Shown here one piece after another: positions 1 through 7,100 of a DNA stretch of 64,000 nucleotides (within the stretch, counting starts at the first letter, position 1; each line of letters opens with the position of its first letter). This DNA comes from Streptococcus oralis. GTDB taxonomy: Bacteria; Bacillota; Bacilli; Lactobacillales; Streptococcaceae. Under the pieces are notes generated by a model that was not told where the DNA came from, did no database searches, and worked only from the letters and a program-made list of their open reading frames with translations. The position numbers and the translations under genes are program-made. The stretch covers positions 1,116,001 to 1,180,000 of the forward strand of contig NZ_CP019562.1 in NCBI RefSeq assembly GCF_001983955.1, in the 5' to 3' direction.

Positions 1-620
1 CGTGCAATCACTTCAACTGTGATATTGGCAGTTGCTTTTGCACTACCTCCACCACGTGACTCTAGACGTTCAAGATAGCTTATCTTACTGTTTTTACCAG
101 CAATGATAAGGATATGCTTGTTAAATGGCACATCACTATCGCTGTCTTGGTAGAAAATACCTTCGATTGGCTCTGTAATTTCTACGTTATCTGGAATGTA
201 GAGAACAGCACCACTGTTAAAATAAGCTGTGTGGTAGGCTGCCAACTTGTCGTCATCATACTTAACTGATGACATGAAGAATTCCTCAATAAGTTCTGGA
301 ATTTCTTCTAAAGCTGAGTGGAAGTCTGTAAAGATTACTCCTTGTTCAGCCAATTCAACTGGAGTTTGTTCAAAAACAGTCTGCGTTCCTACTTGAACCA
401 ACTTCAAGTGATTATCTAGAGCTGTGAAGTCTGCAACATTTGCTGAAGGTTCACTTTCTGTGATGGTTCCATCTCCCAGATTCCAGCGGTGAAATTTGAC
501 ACGCTCAATAACTGGTAATTCCAAACTCTCAATCTTATCAAAAGCTTTTTGACGGAGGTCAGCCAACCAGCTTGGTTCAGCGTGCATTTCTGAAAAAAGT
601 TTAATATTCTCTTTAGTCAT
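1..620 (-). CDS. sufD: Fe-S cluster assembly protein SufD, N-terminal part (cut by window edge)
   Basis: The minus-strand frame is open from an ATG at 620 to the window start, giving about 206 residues that begin MTKENIKLFSEMHAEPSW. The text matches the SufB/SufD family, whose members form the cytosolic scaffold with the SufC ATPase for building Fe-S clusters under the SUF pathway. The visible part is the N-terminal helical region and the start of the right-handed beta-helix; the C-terminus lies outside the window. It follows sufC by 27 bases on the same strand, the usual Firmicute order sufC-sufD. SufD rather than SufB is chosen because of the short N-terminus and the position directly after sufC. 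Confidence 0.88.
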   Translation of the reverse strand, partial: MTKENIKLFSEMHAEPSWLADLRQKAFDKIESLELPVIERVKFHRWNLGDGTITESEPSANVADFTALDNHLKLVQVGTQTVFEQTPVELAEQGVIFTDFHSALEEIPELIEEFFMSSVKYDDDKLAAYHTAYFNSGAVLYIPDNVEITEPIEGIFYQDSDSDVPFNKHILIIAGKNSKISYLERLESRGGGSAKATANITVEVIA

Positions 621-647
621 TTACTTCTCCTAAAAGATACGAGGGAA

Positions 648-1418
648 TTACAATTCTTCCTTGTAGTCGTAGCCAAGTTCTTCAGCTAGTTTTGCGTATC
701 CTTCACGTTCCAAACGGGCAGCCAATTCTGGACCACCAGAAAGGACCACACGACCTTCCATCATCACGTGGACCACATCAGGTGTGATGTAGTTCAAAAG
801 ACGTTGGTAGTGTGTGATAATCATAGCACCAAAGCCTTCACCACGCATGGCATTGACACCTTTCGATACAACTTTAAGGGCGTCAATATCAAGACCTGAG
901 TCAATCTCATCCAAAAGGGCAAAAGTTGGTTCCAACATCAAGAGTTGAAGAATTTCATTACGTTTTTTCTCACCACCAGAGAAACCTTCGTTTAGGTAAC
1001 GCTCTGCCATTTCTTCTTTCATGTTGAGCAATTCCATTTTCTCGTCTAGTTTAGTGATGAACTCACGAACCGAAATCTTTTCATCATCTTCTTTACCAGC
1101 ATTCATGGCTGCACGAAGAAACTCTGCATTGGTAATTCCAGGAATTTCAGATGGGTATTGCATAGCAAGGAAAAGTCCCATACGCGCACGCTCGTCCACT
1201 TCCAACTCAAGGATATTTACGCCATCAAACAAGACCTCACCTTTAGTAACTTCATAGTTAGGGTTCCCCATGATAGCGGCAGAAAGAGTCGATTTACCAG
1301 TACCATTTGGTCCCATGATAGCTGCGATTTCTCCTGTTTTCAGAGTCAGATTGACTCCTTTCAAAATTTCTTTTCCTTCAATCTCAACGTGAAGATCTTT
1401 GATCTCTAATACTGACAT
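648..1418 (-). CDS. sufC: SUF system ATPase SufC
   Basis: This 256-residue ABC-type ATPase drives Fe-S cluster assembly on the SufBD scaffold in the cytosol. It has a Walker A (GPNGTGKST, about residues 36-44), the signature stretch FSGGEKKR near 146 and Walker B/D-loop LLDEIDSGLD near 168. The SGGEKKR signature and EIDSGLDID are characteristic of SufC as opposed to transport ATPases. The ATG at 1418 is preceded by AAGGAAC. It appears to be the first gene of the suf operon, with a likely promoter just downstream of the dnaX-operon terminator. Confidence is high. Confidence 0.95.
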   Translation of the reverse strand: MSVLEIKDLHVEIEGKEILKGVNLTLKTGEIAAIMGPNGTGKSTLSAAIMGNPNYEVTKGEVLFDGVNILELEVDERARMGLFLAMQYPSEIPGITNAEFLRAAMNAGKEDDEKISVREFITKLDEKMELLNMKEEMAERYLNEGFSGGEKKRNEILQLLMLEPTFALLDEIDSGLDIDALKVVSKGVNAMRGEGFGAMIITHYQRLLNYITPDVVHVMMEGRVVLSGGPELAARLEREGYAKLAEELGYDYKEEL

Positions 1419-1517
1419 GATAGTTCCTTTCTTTTTCTAGCCTACTCCCTTTATCCTTAGAGAAATCACTTACATTTCTCAAAAAATACAAGAAAAGGTC
1501 CATAAATATACTCTACT

Positions 1518-1523
1518 AGTATA
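1518..1523 (-). promoter_or_regulatory. Probable extended -10 of the suf operon promoter
   Basis: On the minus strand TGTTATACT gives an extended -10 (TATACT) about 100 bases upstream of sufC. No good -35 is visible because that position is occupied by the preceding terminator stem. The call rests on the motif and its position only. Confidence 0.4.
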
Positions 1524-1547
1524 ACAAAAAAAAGCCTAAAAGGCTTT
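1523..1547 (-). terminator. Rho-independent terminator of the dnaX unit
   Basis: A perfect 7-bp stem AAAGCCT/AGGCTTT with a 3-base loop is followed on the minus strand by a run of eight or more T. It lies 23 bases past the stop of the small gene at 1570 and closes the fRMsr-dnaX-DUF3272 unit. Confidence 0.85.
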
Positions 1548-1569
1548 GATTTTGTTTAGAAGCTAGTGA

Positions 1570-1764
1570 CTAATCCTTGCGGTTTAGGTGCTGATCAATG
1601 GCATCTACTATTTTCCCCATTACATAACTTAATCTAAAATTTCGAAAAAGTAGAATGGCCCAAAAGGCTGCCATGAAATAGCGACCAGTCATCCAAGCTT
1701 CATTGAAAAAATAAGTCTCAGCAGCAGTAAATAGTGCTATCACGATAAATTGTTGTCTAGTCAT
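1570..1764 (-). CDS. Small membrane protein, DUF3272-like
   Basis: A 64-residue protein with one or two hydrophobic stretches (about residues 5-20 and 27-43) and a charged C-terminus (DQHLNRKD). I believe it belongs to the short streptococcal DUF3272 family; no function is known to me. It begins 27 bases after the dnaX stop and is followed by a terminator, so it is probably co-transcribed with dnaX. The family name is from memory and could be wrong, but gene-like position and length support a real gene. Confidence 0.7.
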   Translation of the reverse strand: MTRQQFIVIALFTAAETYFFNEAWMTGRYFMAAFWAILLFRNFRLSYVMGKIVDAIDQHLNRKD

Positions 1765-1791
1765 AGGATTATTGTACCATGAAATCCACTT

Positions 1792-3450
1792 TTAGTCTTC
1801 TTCGACCATGACTTTATCAGCCAGAAATTCAAATCCCTCTGGAATCAGGCTCTCTTCTTCTACCTCTTGATCTGCCTGAGAAGACTTGTTTTTAGCTGAA
1901 AATGCTGCACGAACCTCTTTCCATTCCTCTAGGGAAATTGCCAGGATTTCAGGTGAAAATCCAGCCGCCTGGCTGAGAATATTGCCAAACATGGTATTGA
2001 GGTTATCCCGTTTCATGGTTTGTCCTGCATTGAAATTGGATTCAAAAGCTAAAATCGCATGGTGTTCGTTGGCCGCAACTGGTTGAGAACCTACGAGAAG
2101 AGCCTTATCAGGTCCAGCTAAACTCTCAATCACTTCTCCCCACGCATTCTGTAGGCGAATCAAGTTTTGCCGTGCCAATTCAGGATGTTCAACAGCTTCT
2201 TGTAGGATAGCCTGAACCTTATTACGGTCTACTCGATAGACTGTCTTGGAAGTGGCTGGACGGCTAGGGACTGGCGCCACTTGTTTAGGCACCGTTCCAA
2301 CATTAGCAAGTTCTTGTTTGAGACGAGCGACTTCCTGTCTCAGTGCAGAAATCTCACCTTCGACAGCTTCTGAAAACATTGGTTCAGGCTTAATCTCCGC
2401 TAAACGAATGGTCATCATCTCAGCATAAATCTTAGGTTGCAGGCTAGCTTTCATATCCGCCAAGCTCACAGTCGCTATTCGAATCATTTCAAAGAGACTT
2501 TCCTGAGAAAGAGCTAGATTGTCCATAAAAACTGGACTGTGATGAGTATTTTCGCCACCTGTCTGAACAACTAGTAGATCACGCAAATACTGCAAGAGAT
2601 CCGTCACAAAACGAGTCATGCTCTTGCCATTTTCAAACAAAAGATTCAAAGAATCAAGCGCTTTTGGAACATCCTGCTGAGACAAGGCAGCTACATAGTC
2701 ATCAAGTGCTGATAGACTAATGGTGCCTGTAATCTCCTCAGAGATAGCAGTCGTGAGCTCATTTCCCTGTGTCAAACTCAAGGCTTGGTCCAGAATAGAC
2801 AAGGCATCCCGCATTCCACCTTCAGCTCGTCTGGCAATGATTTCCACAGCATCTGGTTCAGAACTGATATTTTCTTTTTCTAAAATATGATGAATATGTG
2901 CCGTGATATCTTGCTTTCGAATCGATTTAAACTCAAAACGTTGGACACGCGATAAAATAGTTGCTGGAATCTTGTGCAATTCGGTAGTCGCCAAGATAAA
3001 GACAACATTTTGAGTTGGTTCTTCTAACGTCTTTAAAAGCGCATTAAAAGCTCCTGTAGACAGCATATGAACCTCGTCTATGATATAGACCTTATAACGT
3101 GCCAAACTAGGAGCATAGGTGGATTTATCACGAATTTCTCGGATTTCATCAACTCCGTTATTCGAAGCCGCATCCATTTCGATAACATCTTCTAAGCTAC
3201 CTTCTGTCACTGCTTGGCAGATATAGCAGTTATTACATGGTTCTCCGTCCACTTGGTTCGGGCAGTTCATAGCCTTGGCAAAAATCTTGGCTACGCTGGT
3301 CTTCCCAGTCCCACGAGGGCCTGAGAAAAGATAGGCATGACTAATCTTTTCCTGCTCGACCGCTTGTTTTAGGGTTTTAGCCACGACTTCTTGACCTACT
3401 AGTTGTGAAAAAGTCTGGCTTCTATATTTTCGATAAAGTGCTTGATACAT
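1792..3450 (-). CDS. dnaX: DNA polymerase III subunit gamma/tau
   Basis: The 552-residue product is the clamp-loader ATPase of the replisome. N-terminal AAA+ motifs are clear: Walker A GPRGTGKTS near residue 44, a four-Cys zinc module (CPNQVDGEPCNNCYIC, about 63-78), Walker B with IIDEVHML near 124, and a sensor stretch ILATTELHKIP. The C-terminal third is charged and low in conservation, as in tau. Its ATG shares one base with the TAA of the upstream GAF-domain gene (TAATG), so the two are probably translationally coupled. No internal frameshift signal was obvious. Confidence 0.96.
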   Translation of the reverse strand: MYQALYRKYRSQTFSQLVGQEVVAKTLKQAVEQEKISHAYLFSGPRGTGKTSVAKIFAKAMNCPNQVDGEPCNNCYICQAVTEGSLEDVIEMDAASNNGVDEIREIRDKSTYAPSLARYKVYIIDEVHMLSTGAFNALLKTLEEPTQNVVFILATTELHKIPATILSRVQRFEFKSIRKQDITAHIHHILEKENISSEPDAVEIIARRAEGGMRDALSILDQALSLTQGNELTTAISEEITGTISLSALDDYVAALSQQDVPKALDSLNLLFENGKSMTRFVTDLLQYLRDLLVVQTGGENTHHSPVFMDNLALSQESLFEMIRIATVSLADMKASLQPKIYAEMMTIRLAEIKPEPMFSEAVEGEISALRQEVARLKQELANVGTVPKQVAPVPSRPATSKTVYRVDRNKVQAILQEAVEHPELARQNLIRLQNAWGEVIESLAGPDKALLVGSQPVAANEHHAILAFESNFNAGQTMKRDNLNTMFGNILSQAAGFSPEILAISLEEWKEVRAAFSAKNKSSQADQEVEEESLIPEGFEFLADKVMVEED

Positions 3451-3947
3451 TAGGCTTTCTCCTCAAACATCGTAAAGTCCCATTCTGTCTTCTCAAGCAA
3501 AATAGCGACAAATTGTTCCAAGTAATCGCGGTCAATGGCATTGTAATCATCAATAAGTGAAGAATCCAGGTCTAAGACACCCAGCAATTGACCATTCTTG
3601 AGCATGGGAACCACGATTTCACTCTTGGCCATACTATCACAAGAAATGTAGTTTGGATAGGTGCTCACATCCCCAACTAAAACAGTCTCTTGAAACTCAG
3701 CAGCTTCTCCACACACGCCTTTCCCAAGCGGAATGCGAATGCACGAAACGCCGCCCTGAAAAGGCCCTAAAATCAACTCGTTACCATCAAACAGATAAAA
3801 CCCTGCAAATACAGTATTCGGAAAGCGAGATTTTAGGAGGGCACTAGCATTCGAAAGATTGGCAAGAACATTGGTCTCACCTTCAAGTAAATAAGAAAGT
3901 TCCTCATTTAACAATTGATATTGTGATTGTTTTTCTGAATCTAACAT
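3450..3947 (-). CDS. GAF-domain free methionine-(R)-sulfoxide reductase (fRMsr-like)
   Basis: The 165-residue protein is a single GAF domain. It carries three cysteines at residues 69, 79 and 103, with the same spacing (10 and 24) as the catalytic cysteines of E. coli fRMsr (84, 94, 118). Flanking text such as GVCGEAA and SEIVVPM is typical. The enzyme reduces free methionine-R-sulfoxide using thioredoxin, so this one probably serves oxidative-stress repair in the cytosol. It is the first gene of the dnaX unit and overlaps dnaX by one base. Confidence 0.85.
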   Translation of the reverse strand: MLDSEKQSQYQLLNEELSYLLEGETNVLANLSNASALLKSRFPNTVFAGFYLFDGNELILGPFQGGVSCIRIPLGKGVCGEAAEFQETVLVGDVSTYPNYISCDSMAKSEIVVPMLKNGQLLGVLDLDSSLIDDYNAIDRDYLEQFVAILLEKTEWDFTMFEEKA

Positions 3948-3977
3948 AGAACTATTATATCAAAAATGAGAAAGAGA

Positions 3978-4013
3978 CAAAAGAAAAATCCCTTGTTTTA
4001 AACAAAGGATTTT
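3978..4013 (-). terminator. Terminator of rpsA
   Basis: An inverted repeat (AAATCC and TTGTTT arms, near-perfect) 17 bases past the rpsA stop is followed on the minus strand by TTTTTCTTTT. Confidence 0.8.
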
Positions 4014-4029
4014 GTGATTATCAATTTGA

Positions 4030-5232
4030 TTAAAGTTCGATATCACCGAACAAGTCAGCCATTGAGAATCCTGTTTGTGTTTCTGGAAGTTCGAAATCAC
4101 GTTTTTCTTGACGTTTTGGACGACGTGGACGAGCAGCACGTTTTTCTTCTTTTTGTCCTTCTTCTTGAGCTGGACGTTCTTCAAGAGCTTTGATAGAAAG
4201 TGATACACGTTCTGCGTCAGCGTTAACATCAAGGACTTTAACAGTAACTTCTTGACCAACAGTAAGAGCTTCTTTTGGATTTTCGATACGTTTGTGTGAA
4301 ATTTGTGATACGTGAACAAGTCCATCGATACCTGGCAATACCTCAACAAATGCACCAAAGTCAGTCAAACGTTTAACTGTTCCTTCTACTACATCACCTT
4401 TAGCCAATTTTTGCTCAACGCCATCCCATGGTCCAGGTGTTGTTGCTTTAAGTGAAAGTGATACGCGACCTTCTTCTTCGTTAAGATCAAGGATCTTCAC
4501 TTCGATTTCTTCACCAACAGTTACAACTGATTTAGGTGATACGTTACGTTCGTGTGACAATTCAGTCAAGTGAACCAATCCGTCAACTCCACCAAGGTCG
4601 ATGAAAGCACCAAAGCTAGTGATACGAGCAACTTTACCAGTTACGACATCACCAACAGCCAATTTACCGAATACTTCAGCACGAGCTGCTGCAGTAGCTG
4701 CTTCAACAACTTCACGACGTGAAAGGATGAAACGGTTTTCTTTAGGATCAACTTCCTTGATTTTAGCATCAAATTCTTGACCTACGAAACGCTCAGTGTT
4801 ACGTACGAAACGAGTATCCAACATTGAAGCTGGGATAAATCCACGAACACCTTCAAATTCTACTGAAAGTCCACCTTTAACGGCACGAGTTCCTTTAACA
4901 GTAACAACTTCTTCTTCGCGTCCTACAAGTTTGTCCCATGCTTTGCGAGCTTCAAGGCGTTTTTTAGATACAAGGTATGTAACTGTATCAGTATCTTTAC
5001 CAACTACTTGACGAAGTACAAGAACATCCAATACTTCTCCTACTTTAACAAAGTCATTGATATCTGCATCGCGATCGTTTGTCAATTCGCGAAGAGTCAA
5101 GACACCTTCAACACCAGTCCCAGAGATTGCAACGTTAGCTTGAGTCGCATCAACTGTCAATACTTCAGCACTAACAACATCACCAGGCTCAACTTGGCTA
5201 ACGCTATTTAGCAAATCTTCAAATTCGTTCAT
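4030..5232 (-). CDS. rpsA: 30S ribosomal protein S1 homologue
   Basis: The 400-residue protein has four S1 RNA-binding domains, at roughly residues 15-85, 103-168, 189-257 and 274-343, and a basic tail (about 350-378, rich in R and K). Repeats such as FGAFIDLGGVDGLVHL and FGAFVEVLPGIDGLVHV mark domains 3 and 4. Four domains is the usual low-GC Gram-positive form, against six in E. coli. It assists mRNA binding on the 30S subunit. GGAGGA lies just upstream of the ATG at 5232. The leader carries two inverted repeats noted separately. Confidence 0.95.
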   Translation of the reverse strand: MNEFEDLLNSVSQVEPGDVVSAEVLTVDATQANVAISGTGVEGVLTLRELTNDRDADINDFVKVGEVLDVLVLRQVVGKDTDTVTYLVSKKRLEARKAWDKLVGREEEVVTVKGTRAVKGGLSVEFEGVRGFIPASMLDTRFVRNTERFVGQEFDAKIKEVDPKENRFILSRREVVEAATAAARAEVFGKLAVGDVVTGKVARITSFGAFIDLGGVDGLVHLTELSHERNVSPKSVVTVGEEIEVKILDLNEEEGRVSLSLKATTPGPWDGVEQKLAKGDVVEGTVKRLTDFGAFVEVLPGIDGLVHVSQISHKRIENPKEALTVGQEVTVKVLDVNADAERVSLSIKALEERPAQEEGQKEEKRAARPRRPKRQEKRDFELPETQTGFSMADLFGDIEL

Positions 5233-5252
5233 CTAAAAAATCCTCCAACAAT

Positions 5253-5270
5253 CAAGTTTTTCCAAACTTG
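5253..5270 (-). promoter_or_regulatory. Hairpin in the rpsA leader next to the ribosome-binding site
   Basis: CAAGTTT/AAACTTG forms a perfect 7-bp stem with a 4-base loop about 20 bases upstream of the rpsA start and just upstream of its GGAGGA. It could be an autoregulatory structure; that role is an inference. Confidence 0.5.
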
Positions 5271-5302
5271 ACATACTTATAATTTTTTTCCTAAGCACCC
5301 GC

Positions 5303-5339
5303 AAAGACATGTTCATATCGTTCACGTCTTTCAATTATA
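5303..5339 (-). promoter_or_regulatory. rpsA -10 box and adjacent 9-bp inverted repeat
   Basis: On the minus strand a TATAAT (5334-5339) is followed at once by an inverted repeat with arms AAAGACGTG and CATGTCTTT (8 of 9 pairs match, one G-U). The repeat therefore sits at the probable transcription start and could be an operator or a 5' stabilising hairpin. Confidence 0.45.
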
Positions 5340-5394
5340 AAAATAAAATACCCTAAGATATTTTTCTTTTTATCTTGAATTTATTACCTAAGAA

Positions 5395-5466
5395 CTGGGG
5401 TAGCTGGATTCGAACCAACGCATGAGGGAGTCAAAGTCCCTTGCCTTACCGCTTGGCTATACCCCA
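5395..5466 (-). tRNA. tRNA-Gln (UUG)
   Basis: A 72-nt cloverleaf reads on the minus strand: acceptor TGGGGTA pairs with TACCCCA, the T loop is GGTTCGAATCC and the anticodon loop CTTTGAC gives anticodon TTG. The CCA end is not encoded. Confidence 0.96.
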
Positions 5467-5474
5467 TTGATGAA

Positions 5475-5555
5475 TGGAGAGAGAGGGATTCGAACCCCCG
5501 AACCCGAAGGAGCGGATTTACAGTCCGCCGCGTTTAGCCTCTTCGCTATCTCTCC
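5475..5555 (-). tRNA. tRNA-Tyr (GUA)
   Basis: An 81-nt tRNA with acceptor GGAGAGA/TCTCTCC, anticodon loop CTGTAAA (anticodon GTA) and a long variable arm, as expected for bacterial tRNA-Tyr. CCA is not encoded. It lies just upstream of tRNA-Gln on the same strand, eight bases apart, and both probably share one promoter. Confidence 0.96.
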
Positions 5556-5572
5556 AATGTTTAACGAGAACT

Positions 5573-5601
5573 ATTATATCATGAAATTTTCAATAAAACA
5601 A
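5573..5601 (-). promoter_or_regulatory. Promoter of the tRNA-Tyr/tRNA-Gln pair
   Basis: Minus-strand TTGTTT (5596-5601), a 17-base spacer and TATAAT (5573-5578) lie directly upstream of tRNA-Tyr. Confidence 0.65.
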
Positions 5602-5604
5602 GTA

Positions 5605-5835
5605 TTATTTTGTCAAATTATAGTTTTCAATCAAAATTTCCACAGCTTTTTCAAGTTTTTTATAAAAACTATCGACATTTCCATTCTTTATGATGGCAAA
5701 TTGGCTATCTAATTCGGCAATTTCCCCAATAACCTTTTTCCCGATCGTCAAAACGTATCCTTCATAGCTGTCTTTTCCAACAGTCACTTTTGCATCCGTT
5801 AATTGGATTTCAATTTTCTTATCTTTTTTACTCAT
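5605..5835 (-). CDS. Small conserved protein, DUF2969 family
   Basis: The 76-residue product begins MSKKDKKIEIQLTDAKVTVG and is rich in charged residues, with no signal or membrane segment. I assign it to DUF2969, a short lactobacillales family of unknown function. The start at 5835 is chosen over an upstream in-frame ATG because AGAGGT sits seven bases before it and the family begins here. It lies alone between ilvE and the tRNA promoter. Confidence 0.75.
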   Translation of the reverse strand: MSKKDKKIEIQLTDAKVTVGKDSYEGYVLTIGKKVIGEIAELDSQFAIIKNGNVDSFYKKLEKAVEILIENYNLTK

Positions 5836-5947
5836 ACTGTACCTCTTTTCACTTTTTCTATTGTACAAGAAAATGTTCAAACTAGCAAGAAAAAACTCCA
5901 TTTCAGCCATTACAACTGCTACGGAGTTCTTCTTTACTTCATGTCTT

Positions 5948-6970
5948 TTAGTCCACTTTGACAATCCATCCTTCAGGCGCTTCTACATCACCAAATTGGA
6001 TACCGGTCAATTCGTCATAGAGTTTACGTGTAACAGGACCTACTTCTGTTTCACTATAGAAAACATGGAAATCATCGCCATGTTGGATTCCCCCAATTGG
6101 AGAAATGACCGCTGCTGTTCCACAAGCACCTGCCTCTACAAAACGCTCCAAATTATCGATTGGAACATCGCCTTCAATCGGAGTCAATCCCAAGCGGTGT
6201 TCTGCCAAGTAAAGCAAAGAGTACTTGGTAATGGATGGCAAGATGGATGGACTCAATGGTGTTACAAATTCATTGTCAGCTGTAATTCCAAAGAAGTTAG
6301 CTGATCCGACTTCTTCAATCTTTGTATGTGTAGATGGATCTAGGTAGATAACATCTGAAAATTGGCGTGACTTGGCCATTTTACCTGGGAGGAGACTAGC
6401 AGCATAGTTACCTCCAACCTTAGCCGCACCCGTACCATTTGGAGCTGCACGGTCGTATTCATCCTGAATCAAGAAGTTAGTTGGGACTAAACCACCTTTA
6501 AAATAGTTACCTACTGGCATAGCAAAGATGGTGAAAATATATTCTTCTGCTGGTTTAACCCCAATAATATCCCCAACACCAATCAAAAGTGGACGAAGAT
6601 AAAGGGTTCCACCTGTTCCATATGGTGGGACGTATTCTTCATTTGCACGCACAACTGCTTTACAAGCTTCTACAAACATTTCTGTTGGAACTTGTGGCAT
6701 CAAAAGACGGTCACAAGTACGTTGCAAACGCTTAGCATTTTCGTCAGGACGGAACAATTGAACACTGCCGTCCTTGGTACGATAGGCTTTCAATCCCTCA
6801 AATGCTTGCTGTCCATAGTGGAGACTTGGAGAAGACTCTGAAATATGCAAGGTTGCATCCTCTGTCAATTCTCCTTGATCCCATTGACCATTTTTGTAGT
6901 GAGCGATATAACGGTAAGGTAATTTCATATAAGCAAATCCAAGGTTTTCCCAATCAATTGCAACTGTCAT
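5948..6970 (-). CDS. ilvE: Branched-chain amino acid aminotransferase
   Basis: The 340-residue fold-type IV PLP enzyme interconverts Leu, Ile and Val with their 2-keto acids using glutamate/2-oxoglutarate. The expected PLP lysine lies in AAKVGGNYAAS near residue 195; other family text includes FEGLKAYR and EEVGSANFFGI. The start at 6970 has AGGAGA seven bases upstream; an in-frame ATG eight codons earlier lacks one. A promoter with TTGAAA and TAGAAT precedes it, and a perfect CodY box lies just further upstream, so repression when branched-chain amino acids are abundant is expected. Confidence 0.95.
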   Translation of the reverse strand: MTVAIDWENLGFAYMKLPYRYIAHYKNGQWDQGELTEDATLHISESSPSLHYGQQAFEGLKAYRTKDGSVQLFRPDENAKRLQRTCDRLLMPQVPTEMFVEACKAVVRANEEYVPPYGTGGTLYLRPLLIGVGDIIGVKPAEEYIFTIFAMPVGNYFKGGLVPTNFLIQDEYDRAAPNGTGAAKVGGNYAASLLPGKMAKSRQFSDVIYLDPSTHTKIEEVGSANFFGITADNEFVTPLSPSILPSITKYSLLYLAEHRLGLTPIEGDVPIDNLERFVEAGACGTAAVISPIGGIQHGDDFHVFYSETEVGPVTRKLYDELTGIQFGDVEAPEGWIVKVD

Positions 6971-7045
6971 GTGTTTCTCCTTTATACTAATCAAACTATG
7001 TGTTCTATTCTACACTTTTCTAGTGAAATTTCAAGTATTATTTGT

Positions 7046-7060
7046 AATTTTCTGAAAATT
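7046..7060. promoter_or_regulatory. CodY box upstream of ilvE
   Basis: AATTTTCTGAAAATT matches the CodY consensus AATTTTCWGAAAATT at all 15 positions. It lies 76-90 bases upstream of the ilvE start, just upstream of the likely -35, so it probably mediates repression by CodY with branched-chain amino acids. Confidence 0.8.
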
Positions 7061-7068
7061 TTTTCAAC

Positions 7069-7100
7069 ATAAAGAAATCAGCCCTCTGGACTGATTCTTT
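7069..7100 (-). terminator. Terminator of parC
   Basis: The stem AATCAG.CC / GG.CTGATT with loop TCT begins right after the parC stop and is followed on the minus strand by TTTCTTT. Confidence 0.8.

Noticed and set aside
5861..6304. A 147-codon plus-strand frame opposite ilvE
   Set aside because: Antisense to a confident gene and without domain text.
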